Below are positions 35,235-43,610 of a stretch of DNA of 64,000 nt, piece after piece. The notes under the pieces are model-generated. The model made no database searches, was not told the origin of the DNA, and saw only the letters and a program-made list of their open reading frames with translations. Position numbers and translations under genes: made by a program. Each line of letters starts with the position of its first letter. The first letter of the stretch is position 1. Source of the stretch: Terriglobia bacterium (GTDB taxonomy: Bacteria; Acidobacteriota; Terriglobia; Terriglobales; Acidobacteriaceae); assembly GCA_020072645.1 (NCBI GenBank), contig JAIQGK010000007.1:124001-188000 (forward strand). Direction: 5' to 3'.

Positions 35235-36302
35235 ATGGAAACTGACCGCGCAAAACGGATGGTCGACATCATCATTCCCGCACGGAATGAGGAGGATTGC
35301 CTTGGCCGGTGCCTTCAGTCGCTTGTGGCCCAGCAGGGCATCTCCTTTAAAATCAAAGTGGTAGACGATGGATCGACAGACCGAACCCGGGCCATTGCGG
35401 AATCATTTTCCGGGGTGCGAGTGCTGAGCGCGGGCGAACTTAAGCCGGGAATGACGGGGAAAGTTAATGCGCTTGTCACCGGGGCGGCCGGAAGCACTGC
35501 CGAATGGTTGCTGTTCACTGACGCCGATACCTTCCACTACCCGGGATCGCTGGCAGCTTCCGTGCGTGAAGCTGAGAGCCGCAAAGTCGATCTGTTCTCA
35601 TACTCGCCTGAGCAGGAAACCGCCTCATGGTGGGAGCTGGCGGTAATGCCGCTGGTTTTTGCCGATCTTGTGCGGATCTATTCGTCGGAAAGAATCAACG
35701 ATCCCGCAGACCCCACGGTGGCGGCGAACGGGCAATACATCCTGGTTCGGCGCGAGGTATATGAAGCTCTTGGAGGCCATGGAGTGCTGCCGCTCAATGT
35801 GCTTGAAGACATTGAGTTAGCAAAAAGTTTTAAAGTATCAGGTCATAGAATCTGGTTTGGCTATGGTGCGGGACGGGTGCGCACCAGAATGTACCGTACA
35901 TTTAGCGCCATGTGGGAAGGATGGTCGAAGGGCCTGGCGATTCTTTTCCGTCGGCCAGTATTGCTGGCAGCAAGGCGTGCGCTTGAGTTCATTGCGATTG
36001 CGCTCCTGCTCGGAGCCGGGCTTGGCATGGTGGTCCTAGACAAATTCGAGAGTGGAGCAGTGTTCCTGGCGATAGGGACGATTTTCTATCTGATTTTTCT
36101 TTTCCGAATTCGTCAGGCGCATTTCCCCTGGAAGGCTAACCTCATGGCCTTCATAGGGTTACCGATTTATGTGTCACTTTTGTTGCGGTCACACCTCCAT
36201 TTCAATCGGCGGGGCGAGTTAACATGGAAGGGGCGGACGTACTTACAATCTGCACCTAAGGCAGTTGCGGATTCATCTACTCGAAAAGGCGATCTGCGCT
36301 AA
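35235..36302 (+). CDS. Family 2 glycosyltransferase, HpnB-like
   Basis: 355 residues. The GT-A catalytic part (about 9-230) shows IIPARNEEDCLGRCL, the nucleotide-sugar site VVDDGSTDRT, the metal-binding DAD (FTDADTFHY), and LEDIELAKSF as the ED motif. C-terminal hydrophobic helices (about 260-330) anchor it in the membrane. Overall it resembles hopanoid-associated glycosyltransferases (HpnB), but no squalene-hopene genes lie nearby. It heads a run of five closely spaced genes (15 bp to the next), the rest being pterin-related. The acceptor is unknown. Confidence 0.85.
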   Translation: METDRAKRMVDIIIPARNEEDCLGRCLQSLVAQQGISFKIKVVDDGSTDRTRAIAESFSGVRVLSAGELKPGMTGKVNALVTGAAGSTAEWLLFTDADTFHYPGSLAASVREAESRKVDLFSYSPEQETASWWELAVMPLVFADLVRIYSSERINDPADPTVAANGQYILVRREVYEALGGHGVLPLNVLEDIELAKSFKVSGHRIWFGYGAGRVRTRMYRTFSAMWEGWSKGLAILFRRPVLLAARRALEFIAIALLLGAGLGMVVLDKFESGAVFLAIGTIFYLIFLFRIRQAHFPWKANLMAFIGLPIYVSLLLRSHLHFNRRGELTWKGRTYLQSAPKAVADSSTRKGDLR

Positions 36303-36317
36303 GGAATCTCAAATCTG

Positions 36318-36728
36318 ATGGTTTATTTGACAAGGAAAGCGGAGTTTTCAGCGTCGCATTACTACCACAATCCGGAATTCACCCCGGAGGAAAACCAGCG
36401 CATTTTTGGCAAGTGCAACAATCCGCACGGCCATGGACACAATTACACGCTGGAAGTTACGGTAAAGGGCAATGTGGACCAGCGGTCTGGATTTGTGGTG
36501 GACCTGAAAGAATTAAAGGAGATCATGAACCGCGAGGTGATTGAGGCAATGGACCATCGCTTCCTTAACAAGGAAGTTGCCGATTTCAAAGATCAGATTC
36601 CCACGACCGAAAATCTGGCCATTAGCATCTGGCGACGCCTCGAGCCCAAGCTTAATTTGGCCGAACTGCATCGCGTCCGCGTGTATGAAACACCGGATCT
36701 GTTTGTGGATTTTTACGGAGAAGCATGA
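36318..36728 (+). CDS. 6-pyruvoyl-tetrahydropterin synthase / 6-carboxytetrahydropterin synthase family, copy 1
   Basis: 136 residues of the PTPS/QueD fold. Zn ligands H14 (SASH), H39 and H41, and Cys33 are visible in GKCNNPHGHGHNY; late segment PTTENLAISIW carries the conserved ENL. The enzyme acts on 7,8-dihydroneopterin triphosphate, giving either 6-carboxytetrahydropterin (queuosine route) or 6-pyruvoyltetrahydropterin (biopterin route). It overlaps the next paralogue by 4 bp (ATGA) and precedes folE, which makes the substrate. Confidence 0.9.
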   Translation: MVYLTRKAEFSASHYYHNPEFTPEENQRIFGKCNNPHGHGHNYTLEVTVKGNVDQRSGFVVDLKELKEIMNREVIEAMDHRFLNKEVADFKDQIPTTENLAISIWRRLEPKLNLAELHRVRVYETPDLFVDFYGEA

Positions 36729-37147
36729 AAGCCTACCTGACCAGAAGATATCTGTTCTCGGCGTCGCACCGGCTGCATTGCGTGGAAATGTCAGACGCGG
36801 AGAATAAGGCCGTCTATGGTAAGTGCAACAATCCACACGGTCATGGCCACAATTATTCAGTTGAAGTCACGGTTTCTGGCCGGGTTGACCCGCGAACGGG
36901 CATGGTTTGTAACCTGGTTGATCTCGATTCTTTTGTGCATGAAAAAATCCTGGAACGTTTTGATCACCAGAACCTCAATACATTGGCGGAATTTCAAACC
37001 ACCGTGCCGACCACGGAAAACCTGTGCGTTGAAGTCTTCGATATTCTGGAAAGGGACTTTCACCATGCAGAGGTCGAAAAGGTTCGTATTGAGGAAACCA
37101 TGCTCAATTCCTTTGAATACGCCGGGGGCAGGGAAATCCGCTACTAG
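36725..37147 (+). CDS. 6-pyruvoyl-tetrahydropterin synthase / 6-carboxytetrahydropterin synthase family, copy 2
   Basis: 140 residues, a diverged paralogue of the preceding gene with the same GKCNNPHGHGHNY core (Cys34, H40, H42), FSASH near the N-terminus and PTTENLCVEVFD. The two differ widely elsewhere, so this is not a recent duplication; division of labour between queuosine-type and biopterin-type chemistry is possible. ATG overlaps the stop of copy 1. folE follows after 9 bp. Confidence 0.9.
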   Translation: MKAYLTRRYLFSASHRLHCVEMSDAENKAVYGKCNNPHGHGHNYSVEVTVSGRVDPRTGMVCNLVDLDSFVHEKILERFDHQNLNTLAEFQTTVPTTENLCVEVFDILERDFHHAEVEKVRIEETMLNSFEYAGGREIRY

Positions 37148-37156
37148 GAGATTTTG

Positions 37157-37780
37157 GTGAAATCAGGAGCTGTTGTGAAGAAATTTGACGAAGCCTCGCC
37201 GGTATCCGCAGTCAGCACGCAGGAGTTACTGCGTGAACTGCTGGTGCGCCTGGGTGAGGATCCCAGCCGTGACGGCCTTTTGCGAACGCCGGAGCGCATG
37301 CAGAAGTCTCTGGAATATCTGACCAAGGGCTATGACCAGGATGCGGACAAGGTCCTGCGGGGCGCACTCTTTGACGTGCCTTATGATGAAATGGTCATCG
37401 TTAAAGACGTTGAGATGTTCAGCCTGTGCGAGCACCACATGTTGCCGTTTTTTGGCAAAGTCCACGTTGCCTATATCCCAAACGGCAAGGTCCTGGGATT
37501 GAGCAAGATTCCCCGGCTGGTCGATATCTTTGCCCGCCGCCTGCAGGTGCAGGAACGCCTGACCGTGCAAATTGCTGAAACCATCCAGAACGCTATCAAT
37601 CCTCAGGGCGTCGGCGTTGTGATTGAAGCGCGCCATCTGTGCGTGATGATGCGCGGCGTGGAAAAGCAGCATTCCGCTGCTGTAACTTCGCATATGCTGG
37701 GCACTTTCCGCACCGCGCAGAATACGCGAGAAGAGTTTCTTTCCCTGATACGCAACGGTAAAAACGGAAATTCGTTCTAA
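37157..37780 (+). CDS. folE: GTP cyclohydrolase I
   Basis: 207 residues. It converts GTP to 7,8-dihydroneopterin triphosphate, the common precursor for folate, queuosine-type and biopterin-type pterins. Zn site CEHHMLPF with the later Cys in [11 protein letters not shown] is intact, as is [18 protein letters not shown] (key residues SKIPRL). Two start options have good ribosome sites: GTG 37157 (AGGAG 6 bases upstream) and GTG 37175 (AGGAG 5 bases upstream). The stop TAA shares a base with the ATG of the following SDR. Confidence 0.95.
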   Translation: MKSGAVVKKFDEASPVSAVSTQELLRELLVRLGEDPSRDGLLRTPERMQKSLEYLTKGYDQDADKVLRGALFDVPYDEMVIVKDVEMFSLCEHHMLPFFGKVHVAYIPNGKVLGLSKIPRLVDIFARRLQVQERLTVQIAETIQNAINPQGVGVVIEARHLCVMMRGVEKQHSAAVTSHMLGTFRTAQNTREEFLSLIRNGKNGNSF

Positions 37781-38502
37781 TGCCGGCAACGAATGTCGTG
37801 CAAAATCCAGTCGCGGTCATTACCGGCGGCGGCAGCGGCATTGGCCTGGCGATGGCCCGTATTTTCGCAGCGAGCGGCTATTCAGTGGTCATCACCGGCC
37901 GGGACGCGAAGCGCCTTCAGAAAGCCGCCGCGACGATCTCTGAAAAAAAACAAGTTGCCGGCATTCCCTGTGACGTCCGAAATCCTGCGTCAGTGGAAAA
38001 GCTTTTCCGCGAAATCGGCAAACAGCACTCCGTGATCGACGTGCTGATCAACAATGCTGGAGTAGCTCACGCGCTTGCGCCAGTGGATCAGCTATCGATT
38101 GAAACCTGGAAAGAAGTCATCGATACGAACCTGACTGGCACATTCCTAGTCACGCGAGCGGCCCTGCCGTTGATGCGCGCGGGTGGAACCATTGTGAACA
38201 ATCTTTCGGTTGCGGCGTTGCAGCCGTTCGCCGGCATGGCCGCTTACAATGCGTCGAAGTTTGGCGCTCTGGGTTTCACGCACGCATTGCGTGAAGACCT
38301 GCACAAGCGTGGCATCCGCGTTCTTGCGTTGCTGCCGGGCGCCACGGACACCGACATCTGGAGCCAGTTCTGGCCGGACGCACCAAAAGAAAAGATGATC
38401 TCGGCTGAAACCGTGGCGCAGGCGGTGCTGCATGCCGTTTCAGCTCCTGCGAACACCGCCATTGAAGAGATTCGCATTGGGCCAGCTGCGGGGGTGCTCT
38501 AG
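37780..38502 (+). CDS. Short-chain dehydrogenase/reductase, possible sepiapterin-reductase-like step
   Basis: 240 residues, classical SDR: cofactor motif TGGGSGIG (ITGGGSGIGLAMA), NNAGVAH, and active-site S...YNASK (LSVAALQ...YNASKFG). The Arg after the second strand (TGRDAKRL) favours NADP(H). It overlaps folE by one base. Coupled to folE and two PTPS-family genes, it could perform a sepiapterin-reductase-like or dihydromonapterin-reductase-like reduction; this is inference from operon context, since SDR sequence alone does not give the substrate. Confidence 0.88.
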   Translation: MPATNVVQNPVAVITGGGSGIGLAMARIFAASGYSVVITGRDAKRLQKAAATISEKKQVAGIPCDVRNPASVEKLFREIGKQHSVIDVLINNAGVAHALAPVDQLSIETWKEVIDTNLTGTFLVTRAALPLMRAGGTIVNNLSVAALQPFAGMAAYNASKFGALGFTHALREDLHKRGIRVLALLPGATDTDIWSQFWPDAPKEKMISAETVAQAVLHAVSAPANTAIEEIRIGPAAGVL

Positions 38503-38528
38503 CAGCAGAACCTGGTAATCCCACTTAC

Positions 38529-39230
38529 TCAGTAATCTTCAAAGGCATACACGTTTTTTCGCGTAGGCACGAGCTGGATCAACAACATTCCGGCCACAAA
38601 TCCGCCGACATGCGCCCAAAACGCCACGCCGCCCACAGGTCCTTTGGACTCCGATAATGACAAAGCTGCGCCACTCAAGAGGTTGATGATGAGCCAGTAT
38701 CCCAGCACCAGCCACGCGGGCAGCCAGAAGACAAAAAATCCCCACCACGTTAGCACGCGCGCCCGCGGATAAAGGACCAGATAAGCTCCCATAACGCCGG
38801 CAATCGCGCCGCTGGCGCCAACGGTGGGCACTGTGGAAGTGAAATTGAAAATCAAATGCGTGACGCCGGCAGCCAAGCCGCACACAAGGTAAAAGGCCAG
38901 ATAACGAAAATGACCAAGACGGTCTTCAACGTTGTCTCCGAAAATCGCCAGCCCCCACATATTCAGCAGCACATGAGGCAGGGAAGCATGAAGAAACATG
39001 GAGCTGAGAAAGGGAACAAAAGCAACTGACGCAGGCAGATACCCTTTCATCCAGGCAGCTACGTGATCCGGAACAAACGCAAATTGCATTTCAAAGTCGG
39101 CCCGGGCGCGGGGTCCTCCGGAGACCTGCAGTGACAATTCAAAAAGAAAAATCGCAATGTTGAGTACGATAAGAAAGTAGTTGATAAACGGTGTTGTCGA
39201 TCGGGGAGCGTCGTCTCGGATGGGGAACAT
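38529..39230 (-). CDS. Rhomboid-family intramembrane serine protease
   Basis: 233 residues with about six transmembrane helices. The catalytic dyad is visible as Ser in GASGAIAG and His in WAHVGGFVAG; the HxxxN-like loop SLPHVLLNMWGLAIFG is also present. Rhomboids cleave transmembrane substrates within the bilayer. The gene stands alone; its start is 49 bp from the divergent truB GTG. Confidence 0.92.
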   Translation of the reverse strand: MFPIRDDAPRSTTPFINYFLIVLNIAIFLFELSLQVSGGPRARADFEMQFAFVPDHVAAWMKGYLPASVAFVPFLSSMFLHASLPHVLLNMWGLAIFGDNVEDRLGHFRYLAFYLVCGLAAGVTHLIFNFTSTVPTVGASGAIAGVMGAYLVLYPRARVLTWWGFFVFWLPAWLVLGYWLIINLLSGAALSLSESKGPVGGVAFWAHVGGFVAGMLLIQLVPTRKNVYAFEDY

Positions 39231-39279
39231 GCGGTGGCAGCTTCTTCAGTATGATGCTTGATTCAACGGAGTTACTCAA

Positions 39280-40158
39280 GTGGACGCTGTATTGATCGTC
39301 GACAAACCGGCTGGAATGACTTCGCATGACGTGGTGGCGCGCGTGCGCCGCATCGTCGGTGAAAAGTCCGTGGGCCATCTTGGCACGCTCGATCCCATGG
39401 CGACCGGCGTGCTGCCGCTGGTCCTTGGCCGCTTTACCCGCTTGGCGCAGTTTTATAACGAGGCCGACAAGCGCTACGAAGGAACCATTCGGTTTGGCTG
39501 GGCGACCGACACTTACGACGCGGAAGGCCAGCCTGCGGGCCTTAAACAATCTGTCGAGCTCTCATTGGAGCAGGTGCAAGCCGCTGCCGGGGAGTTTATT
39601 GGCGAAATTTCTCAGTATCCGCCGCCATTTTCCGCCAAGAAAATTGCCGGCATCCCCGCGCATCGGCTGGCGCGCAAAGGGCAGCCAGTAGAGCTTAAGC
39701 CCAAGCAAGTCGAAATCAAAACGTTGGAGTTCTATGATTGCGACGGCGAGACAGTTTGCTTCCACGCCTGGGTCAGTTCGGGAACATATTTGCGATCACT
39801 GGCGCATGATCTTGGAAAAAAGCTGGGATGCGGAGGACATCTGGCCGCGCTTAAACGGACGGCTGTCCGTGAATTCACGATCGACGAAGCGCACAGCCTG
39901 GAACAACTGGAACAAGCCCAGGCGAGCAACACACTTGACGATCTCTTTCTCCATCCCCGGCTGGTGCTGCCGGAATTTCCCGCCGTCGTTGCGTCGCCTG
40001 AAAGTGCGGCCAGAATCCGCCACGGCGGCGCGGTCAACCTGCCGGAATTCAGCAAAGCAGCCATCGTCAGAGTGTTTGCTGGGCAAAGGGAACTGCTGGC
40101 AATCGCCCGAAGAGTCGCGGGGACGCTATTCCAACCTAAAGTAGTACTGTGCGGATAA
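39280..40158 (+). CDS. truB: tRNA pseudouridine-55 synthase TruB
   Basis: 292 residues. Isomerises U55 in the T-loop of tRNAs. The N-terminal catalytic domain has VDKPAGMTSHDVV and the catalytic Asp in GHLGTLDPMATGVLPL; YEGTIRFG and the C-terminal PUA-like segment follow. Start is GTG 39280 with ACGGAG upstream. The usual infB/rbfA neighbours are absent. Confidence 0.96.
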   Translation: MDAVLIVDKPAGMTSHDVVARVRRIVGEKSVGHLGTLDPMATGVLPLVLGRFTRLAQFYNEADKRYEGTIRFGWATDTYDAEGQPAGLKQSVELSLEQVQAAAGEFIGEISQYPPPFSAKKIAGIPAHRLARKGQPVELKPKQVEIKTLEFYDCDGETVCFHAWVSSGTYLRSLAHDLGKKLGCGGHLAALKRTAVREFTIDEAHSLEQLEQAQASNTLDDLFLHPRLVLPEFPAVVASPESAARIRHGGAVNLPEFSKAAIVRVFAGQRELLAIARRVAGTLFQPKVVLCG

Positions 40159-40300
40159 TGGAAATGCCGGTCTATAGATCGCAATGGGCGGCTGTATGGC
40201 TGACTTGGCTCGCCATTTACAATGTCTGATAACAGATATTATGTAAACTAAACGAAATGCTGTGATCTGCGGGCTCCTTAGGTCGGAAAAAGTGACCTTG

Positions 40301-40624
40301 TTACTGAATCGCCTCTTCCCCCCGAAGAATAGCCTTTAAATCGGATCGAAACCGCTCCAGCGTGGCAATCCGTTCGGGCGTGGCTTCGATCATTTCCTGT
40401 TTATGGACAAAAACCTGGCGGCCTTCGCGCTGTACCAGCGGACCAAGGCTTTCTCCCATGCGCCAGCCGACATTGCCAAGAATCTGCAACCCGTCGGGCC
40501 CGGGGACAAGAAATGCCAGACAACCGTCGCGCAGGACTCCCACGGCCTTGGGAAAGCGCTCAAAGGTTTGCAGGTCAAAGCCGGCCAGATAGAGGCGCTG
40601 GAGTTGGTGTTCGGGATTGGGCAT
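40301..40624 (-). CDS. Conserved-looking small hypothetical protein
   Basis: 107 residues, soluble, no recognised family. It has a beta-rich first half with CLAFLVPGPDG and GNVGWRMGE, and a helical C-terminus (ERIATLERFRSDLKAIL). Composition and length suggest a real protein. It lies alone between truB and the bifunctional-nuclease-family gene with a dispersed repeat just upstream. Confidence 0.55.
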   Translation of the reverse strand: MPNPEHQLQRLYLAGFDLQTFERFPKAVGVLRDGCLAFLVPGPDGLQILGNVGWRMGESLGPLVQREGRQVFVHKQEMIEATPERIATLERFRSDLKAILRGEEAIQ

Positions 40625-40635
40625 GAAAAAAGCTG

Positions 40636-40710
40636 AGCCGCGAATTTACGCGAATAACTCACAAATTAGAGTTCATTCGGATTTCGCGAGATTCGCGTTT
40701 ATTCGTGGCT
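40636..40710. repeat. Inverted repeat of CGCGAAT words
   Basis: AGCCGCGAATTTACGCGAAT (40636-40655) is repeated in inverse form at 40691-40710 with 17 of 20 matches, forming a long hairpin between two minus-strand genes. Confidence 0.7.
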
Positions 40711-40720
40711 AAAAAGGCCT

Positions 40721-41206
40721 CTACATCTTGTAGTGACCCAGGTCCTCGTCATTCAAGCCTTCCAACCACTTACGCAGATCGTCAGAAGAGATTTTGTCCG
40801 CAGCGGTGCTGGCCACCTTGGAGGTCTTGAGCACTTCATCCTCAACGTAAATGGGGCAATCCAGACGCAGAGCCAACGCCAGAGCGTCTGACGGACGGGA
40901 ATCGATGCTGATGACTCTTCCCTCACGCTCCATCCAGATTACGGCGAAAAATGTGTCGTCGCGCAGCTCATTCACCACAATTTTGTGGACATGCGTGTCC
41001 AGGCCGATCAGCAGATTCTTGATCAGATCATGCGTCATGGGGCGTGGCGTGCTGACTTTCTCGATCTCCAGGGCGATGGCGTTGGCCTCATAGACGCCGA
41101 CCCAGATCGGCAGGACCGTATCGCTCCCAATATCCTTCAATACGACGATGGGCATGTTGGTCACAGGATCCATCATCAATCCGCGAATTTTCATTTCTAT
41201 TTCCAT
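40721..41206 (-). CDS. Bifunctional nuclease family protein (DUF151)
   Basis: 161 residues matching the BFN/DUF151 domain: M-x2-V-x-PIVVLKD, LPIWVGVYEANAIA, PRPMTHDLI and the segment SRPSDALALALR. Characterised members have RNase/DNase activity; in many bacteria the role is unknown. GGAGC lies 9 bases before the ATG at 41206. A short C-terminal extension follows the core. Confidence 0.9.
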   Translation of the reverse strand: MEIEMKIRGLMMDPVTNMPIVVLKDIGSDTVLPIWVGVYEANAIALEIEKVSTPRPMTHDLIKNLLIGLDTHVHKIVVNELRDDTFFAVIWMEREGRVISIDSRPSDALALALRLDCPIYVEDEVLKTSKVASTAADKISSDDLRKWLEGLNDEDLGHYKM

Positions 41207-41449
41207 TGTCGCTGCGCTCCAAACCGCCGGGGGGATGCTTCGCCCGTTACCTAATTATGCTCCGATGTCAATCGGTTCGGCGCGTGGTCGGCCTCGCCCA
41301 TTACTCGTCTTACAGAATGTCGCTGTGCTCCAAACCGCTAAGGGCCGACTTTCACGCCATCAGCATTTATGCTCCTGAGTCAATCACTCGTCCGTTAACC
41401 CAATTATGCTCCTAAATTAATCGACTCGGCGCGTGATCGGCGCACCGAA
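41207..41449. repeat. Degenerate duplicated segments between miaB and the BFN gene
   Basis: The word TGTCGCTGCGCTCCAAACCGC (shown shortened: CGCTGCGCTCCAAACCGC) at 41209 recurs at 41320, and AATTATGCTCC...CGGCGCGTG-TCGGC at 41252-41292 recurs at 41400-41440. No gene is seen here. Confidence 0.55.
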
Positions 41450-42784
41450 TCACCTCAAGTAAACCATTTCACCCAACAGACTGTTAGGGAAACTCCTGGT
41501 AACCAGCACGTTAGCATAACTGCCCACGGCCGGTACGGCCTCTTTCGGCGCGGTAAAGTTCAGGGTGATGTTTTGCGACGTGCGCCCAATCATTTGTCCC
41601 CGTGATTCATTTATGCCTTCAACCATTACTTCAAGCGTCTGGCCTACTCGCTTTTCGTAGTTGATCCTTTGAATCTCTCGCTGGCGTTCCTGCAGGATCT
41701 GCAGGCGCTTGGACTTCTCTGCATCGCTGATGCTGTCAATCATGCTCAGCGCCGGCGTGTTGGGACGAGGCGAGTACTTGAAGGTGAAAACGGCGTCAAA
41801 CTGGCACTCATGCAGCAGAGTAACCGTTTCCTCAAATTCGGACGCTGTCTCATTCGGGAAACCGGCAATCACGTCCGTGGTGATCGAAAGCGGGCGCTTC
41901 GCGCCTTTCATCCATGAGATTTTTTCCAGATACATTTCGCGCGTGTACTCGCGGTTCATGGCCTTCAGCACACGCGACGATCCGCTCTGCACCGGCAGAT
42001 GAATGTGGTCGCACAGGCGGGGTGAGGCTACGATGGCATCCACAATATCCTTGCTGAAGTGCCGCGGATGGGACGTGGTAAAGCGCACGCGTCGAACGCC
42101 GGGAATTTCGCCAATCGCATACAGCAGCTCAGCAAACGTCTTCTTGCCCAGCGGATCGGCATAAGCGTTTACGTTCTGGCCCAGCAGTTGAATATCGGTA
42201 TAGCCAAGATCAGCCATCTGGCGAGCTTCGGCCATGACTGAATCCGATGTGCGGCTGCGCTCCTTGCCGCGCGTGTACGGCACCACACAGTAGGCGCAGA
42301 ACTTATCACAACCTTCAATGATGGTGATGTAACCCCGGTGCGGGTTGGTGCGCGCGGTGAAGTCGGTTTCAAAAGTGAGATCGGTCTGGCGATCGTCCAG
42401 CCCAGTTACGCGATTGTCCCCTGCCTCAATCTGTACCAGCATGGCCGGCAAGTTGCGGTAAGAAGCTGAGCCAGCCACGAGCGAGACGTAGGGCGCTTTG
42501 TCGAAGATCTTTTCACCTTCCTGCTGCGCCACACAGCCCAGCACGCCAAATTTCTTGCCCTGTGACTGGAGCTTCTTGTAGTCGTTCAGGCGATGAAAAA
42601 CTTTTTGTTCCGCCTTATCGCGGATGGAGCAGGTGTTGTAAAGGACCAGTCCGGCCTCTTCGACAGTCTGGACCTGTCGGTACCCTTGATGCACCAGCGT
42701 GCCAATGACTTTTTCAGAGTCATGCACATTCATCTGGCAGCCAAAGGTTTCAAGGTAAAACGTCTTTTCCTGCTCTGCGCTCAC
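41450..42784 (-). CDS. miaB: tRNA-2-methylthio-N6-dimethylallyladenosine synthase MiaB
   Basis: 444 residues. Radical-SAM methylthiotransferase for A37 of tRNAs reading UNN codons. The N-terminal auxiliary-cluster Cys residues appear in ETFGCQMNVHDS, NTCSIRDKA and VLGCVAQQEG; the radical-SAM motif is C-x3-C-x2-C in GCDKFCAYCVVPYTRG; a C-terminal TRAM domain follows (QTLEVMVEGIN). Complete, monocistronic. Confidence 0.96.
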   Translation of the reverse strand: MSAEQEKTFYLETFGCQMNVHDSEKVIGTLVHQGYRQVQTVEEAGLVLYNTCSIRDKAEQKVFHRLNDYKKLQSQGKKFGVLGCVAQQEGEKIFDKAPYVSLVAGSASYRNLPAMLVQIEAGDNRVTGLDDRQTDLTFETDFTARTNPHRGYITIIEGCDKFCAYCVVPYTRGKERSRTSDSVMAEARQMADLGYTDIQLLGQNVNAYADPLGKKTFAELLYAIGEIPGVRRVRFTTSHPRHFSKDIVDAIVASPRLCDHIHLPVQSGSSRVLKAMNREYTREMYLEKISWMKGAKRPLSITTDVIAGFPNETASEFEETVTLLHECQFDAVFTFKYSPRPNTPALSMIDSISDAEKSKRLQILQERQREIQRINYEKRVGQTLEVMVEGINESRGQMIGRTSQNITLNFTAPKEAVPAVGSYANVLVTRSFPNSLLGEMVYLR

Positions 42785-42840
42785 AGCATCCAGTATAACG
42801 CAGCAAAATAGCGGCGATTGCGGTTATTCTTTAGTGTCTC

Positions 42841-42870
42841 TTCACCGCAAAGGGCGCGAAGGTCACAAAG
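42841..42870. repeat. CGCAAAGGGCGCGAAGG-type dispersed repeat
   Basis: TTCACCGCAAAGGGCGCGAA and the following GGTCACAAAG lie 6 bp upstream of the methyltransferase ATG, occupying the place where its ribosome site should be. Confidence 0.7.
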
Positions 42871-42876
42871 AATTAA

Positions 42877-43452
42877 ATGGAACTTGACGAAAATGCATCG
42901 TGGAACAAGAAATACAGCGAGGGCTCGCACGGCTCGCTCGATCCTGATCCGTTTCTGCTGAGCGCTTACGATGAGTTCCTTTTTGGCACATCTCCCGGCC
43001 TTGCCTTGGATGTCGCCGGCGGAGTTGGACGGCATTCGATCTGGCTGGCGCAACGCGGTTGGCGAGTGAAGCTGCTAGATATCTCAGAGGTTGGCATTCA
43101 AAAGGCACAGGAGAATGCGCAGAGCACAAATACCTCTAGTTCGATCCTTACCGAAGTCCTCGACCTGAACGTCGTGCAAGATCTCGGCCGCGAGCAATAC
43201 GATCTGGTTCTTGTCTTCTTCTTTCTCCAGCGCGAGCTCTTCCCTGCCGTGATATCGGCGCTCAAGCCCGGCGGGTTCCTGATTTATAAAACCTACACAA
43301 CCGAGCAGAAGAACTTTGCGGGTGGCCCCAGTCATCCCCTGTTCCTGCTTGAGCCGAATGAGTTGCTACACGCATTTTCATCGATGCGCGTGTTGCATTA
43401 CCACGAGACAGTTCAGCAGCGGGGTGTGGCGGAGCTGGTGGCGAGGAAATAG
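42877..43452 (+). CDS. Class I SAM-dependent methyltransferase
   Basis: 191 residues. SAM-binding motif I is ALDVAGGVGRHSIWLA; motif II VKLLDISEVGI; an acidic motif near YDLVLVFFFLQRELF. The N-terminus WNKKYSEG resembles TehB/thiopurine-type methyltransferases. Substrate unknown. The region before the ATG is a dispersed repeat, and its GCGAAGG may serve as the ribosome site. Confidence 0.85.
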   Translation: MELDENASWNKKYSEGSHGSLDPDPFLLSAYDEFLFGTSPGLALDVAGGVGRHSIWLAQRGWRVKLLDISEVGIQKAQENAQSTNTSSSILTEVLDLNVVQDLGREQYDLVLVFFFLQRELFPAVISALKPGGFLIYKTYTTEQKNFAGGPSHPLFLLEPNELLHAFSSMRVLHYHETVQQRGVAELVARK

Positions 43453-43467
43453 CATTTAGCAAAACCT

Positions 43468-43551
43468 TTTCACCGCAACGGACGCAAAGGAGAACCAGAA
43501 TTCAGAAGAGATGCGCCTATTCCTTCGCGTCCGTGGCGTCCTTTGCGGTAA
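43468..43551. repeat. Inverted pair of CGCAAAGG-type repeats
   Basis: A forward copy at 43468-43495 and a reverse copy at 43522-43551 (CCTTCGCGTCC...GGCGTCCTTTGCGGTAA) face each other, so the transcript could fold into a hairpin. Confidence 0.65.
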
Positions 43552-43610
43552 TTGGTTTGGCTGAATGCTGAGTGCCAATTGCTGATTGCTATAATCGTTG
43601 CTTCACGCAA

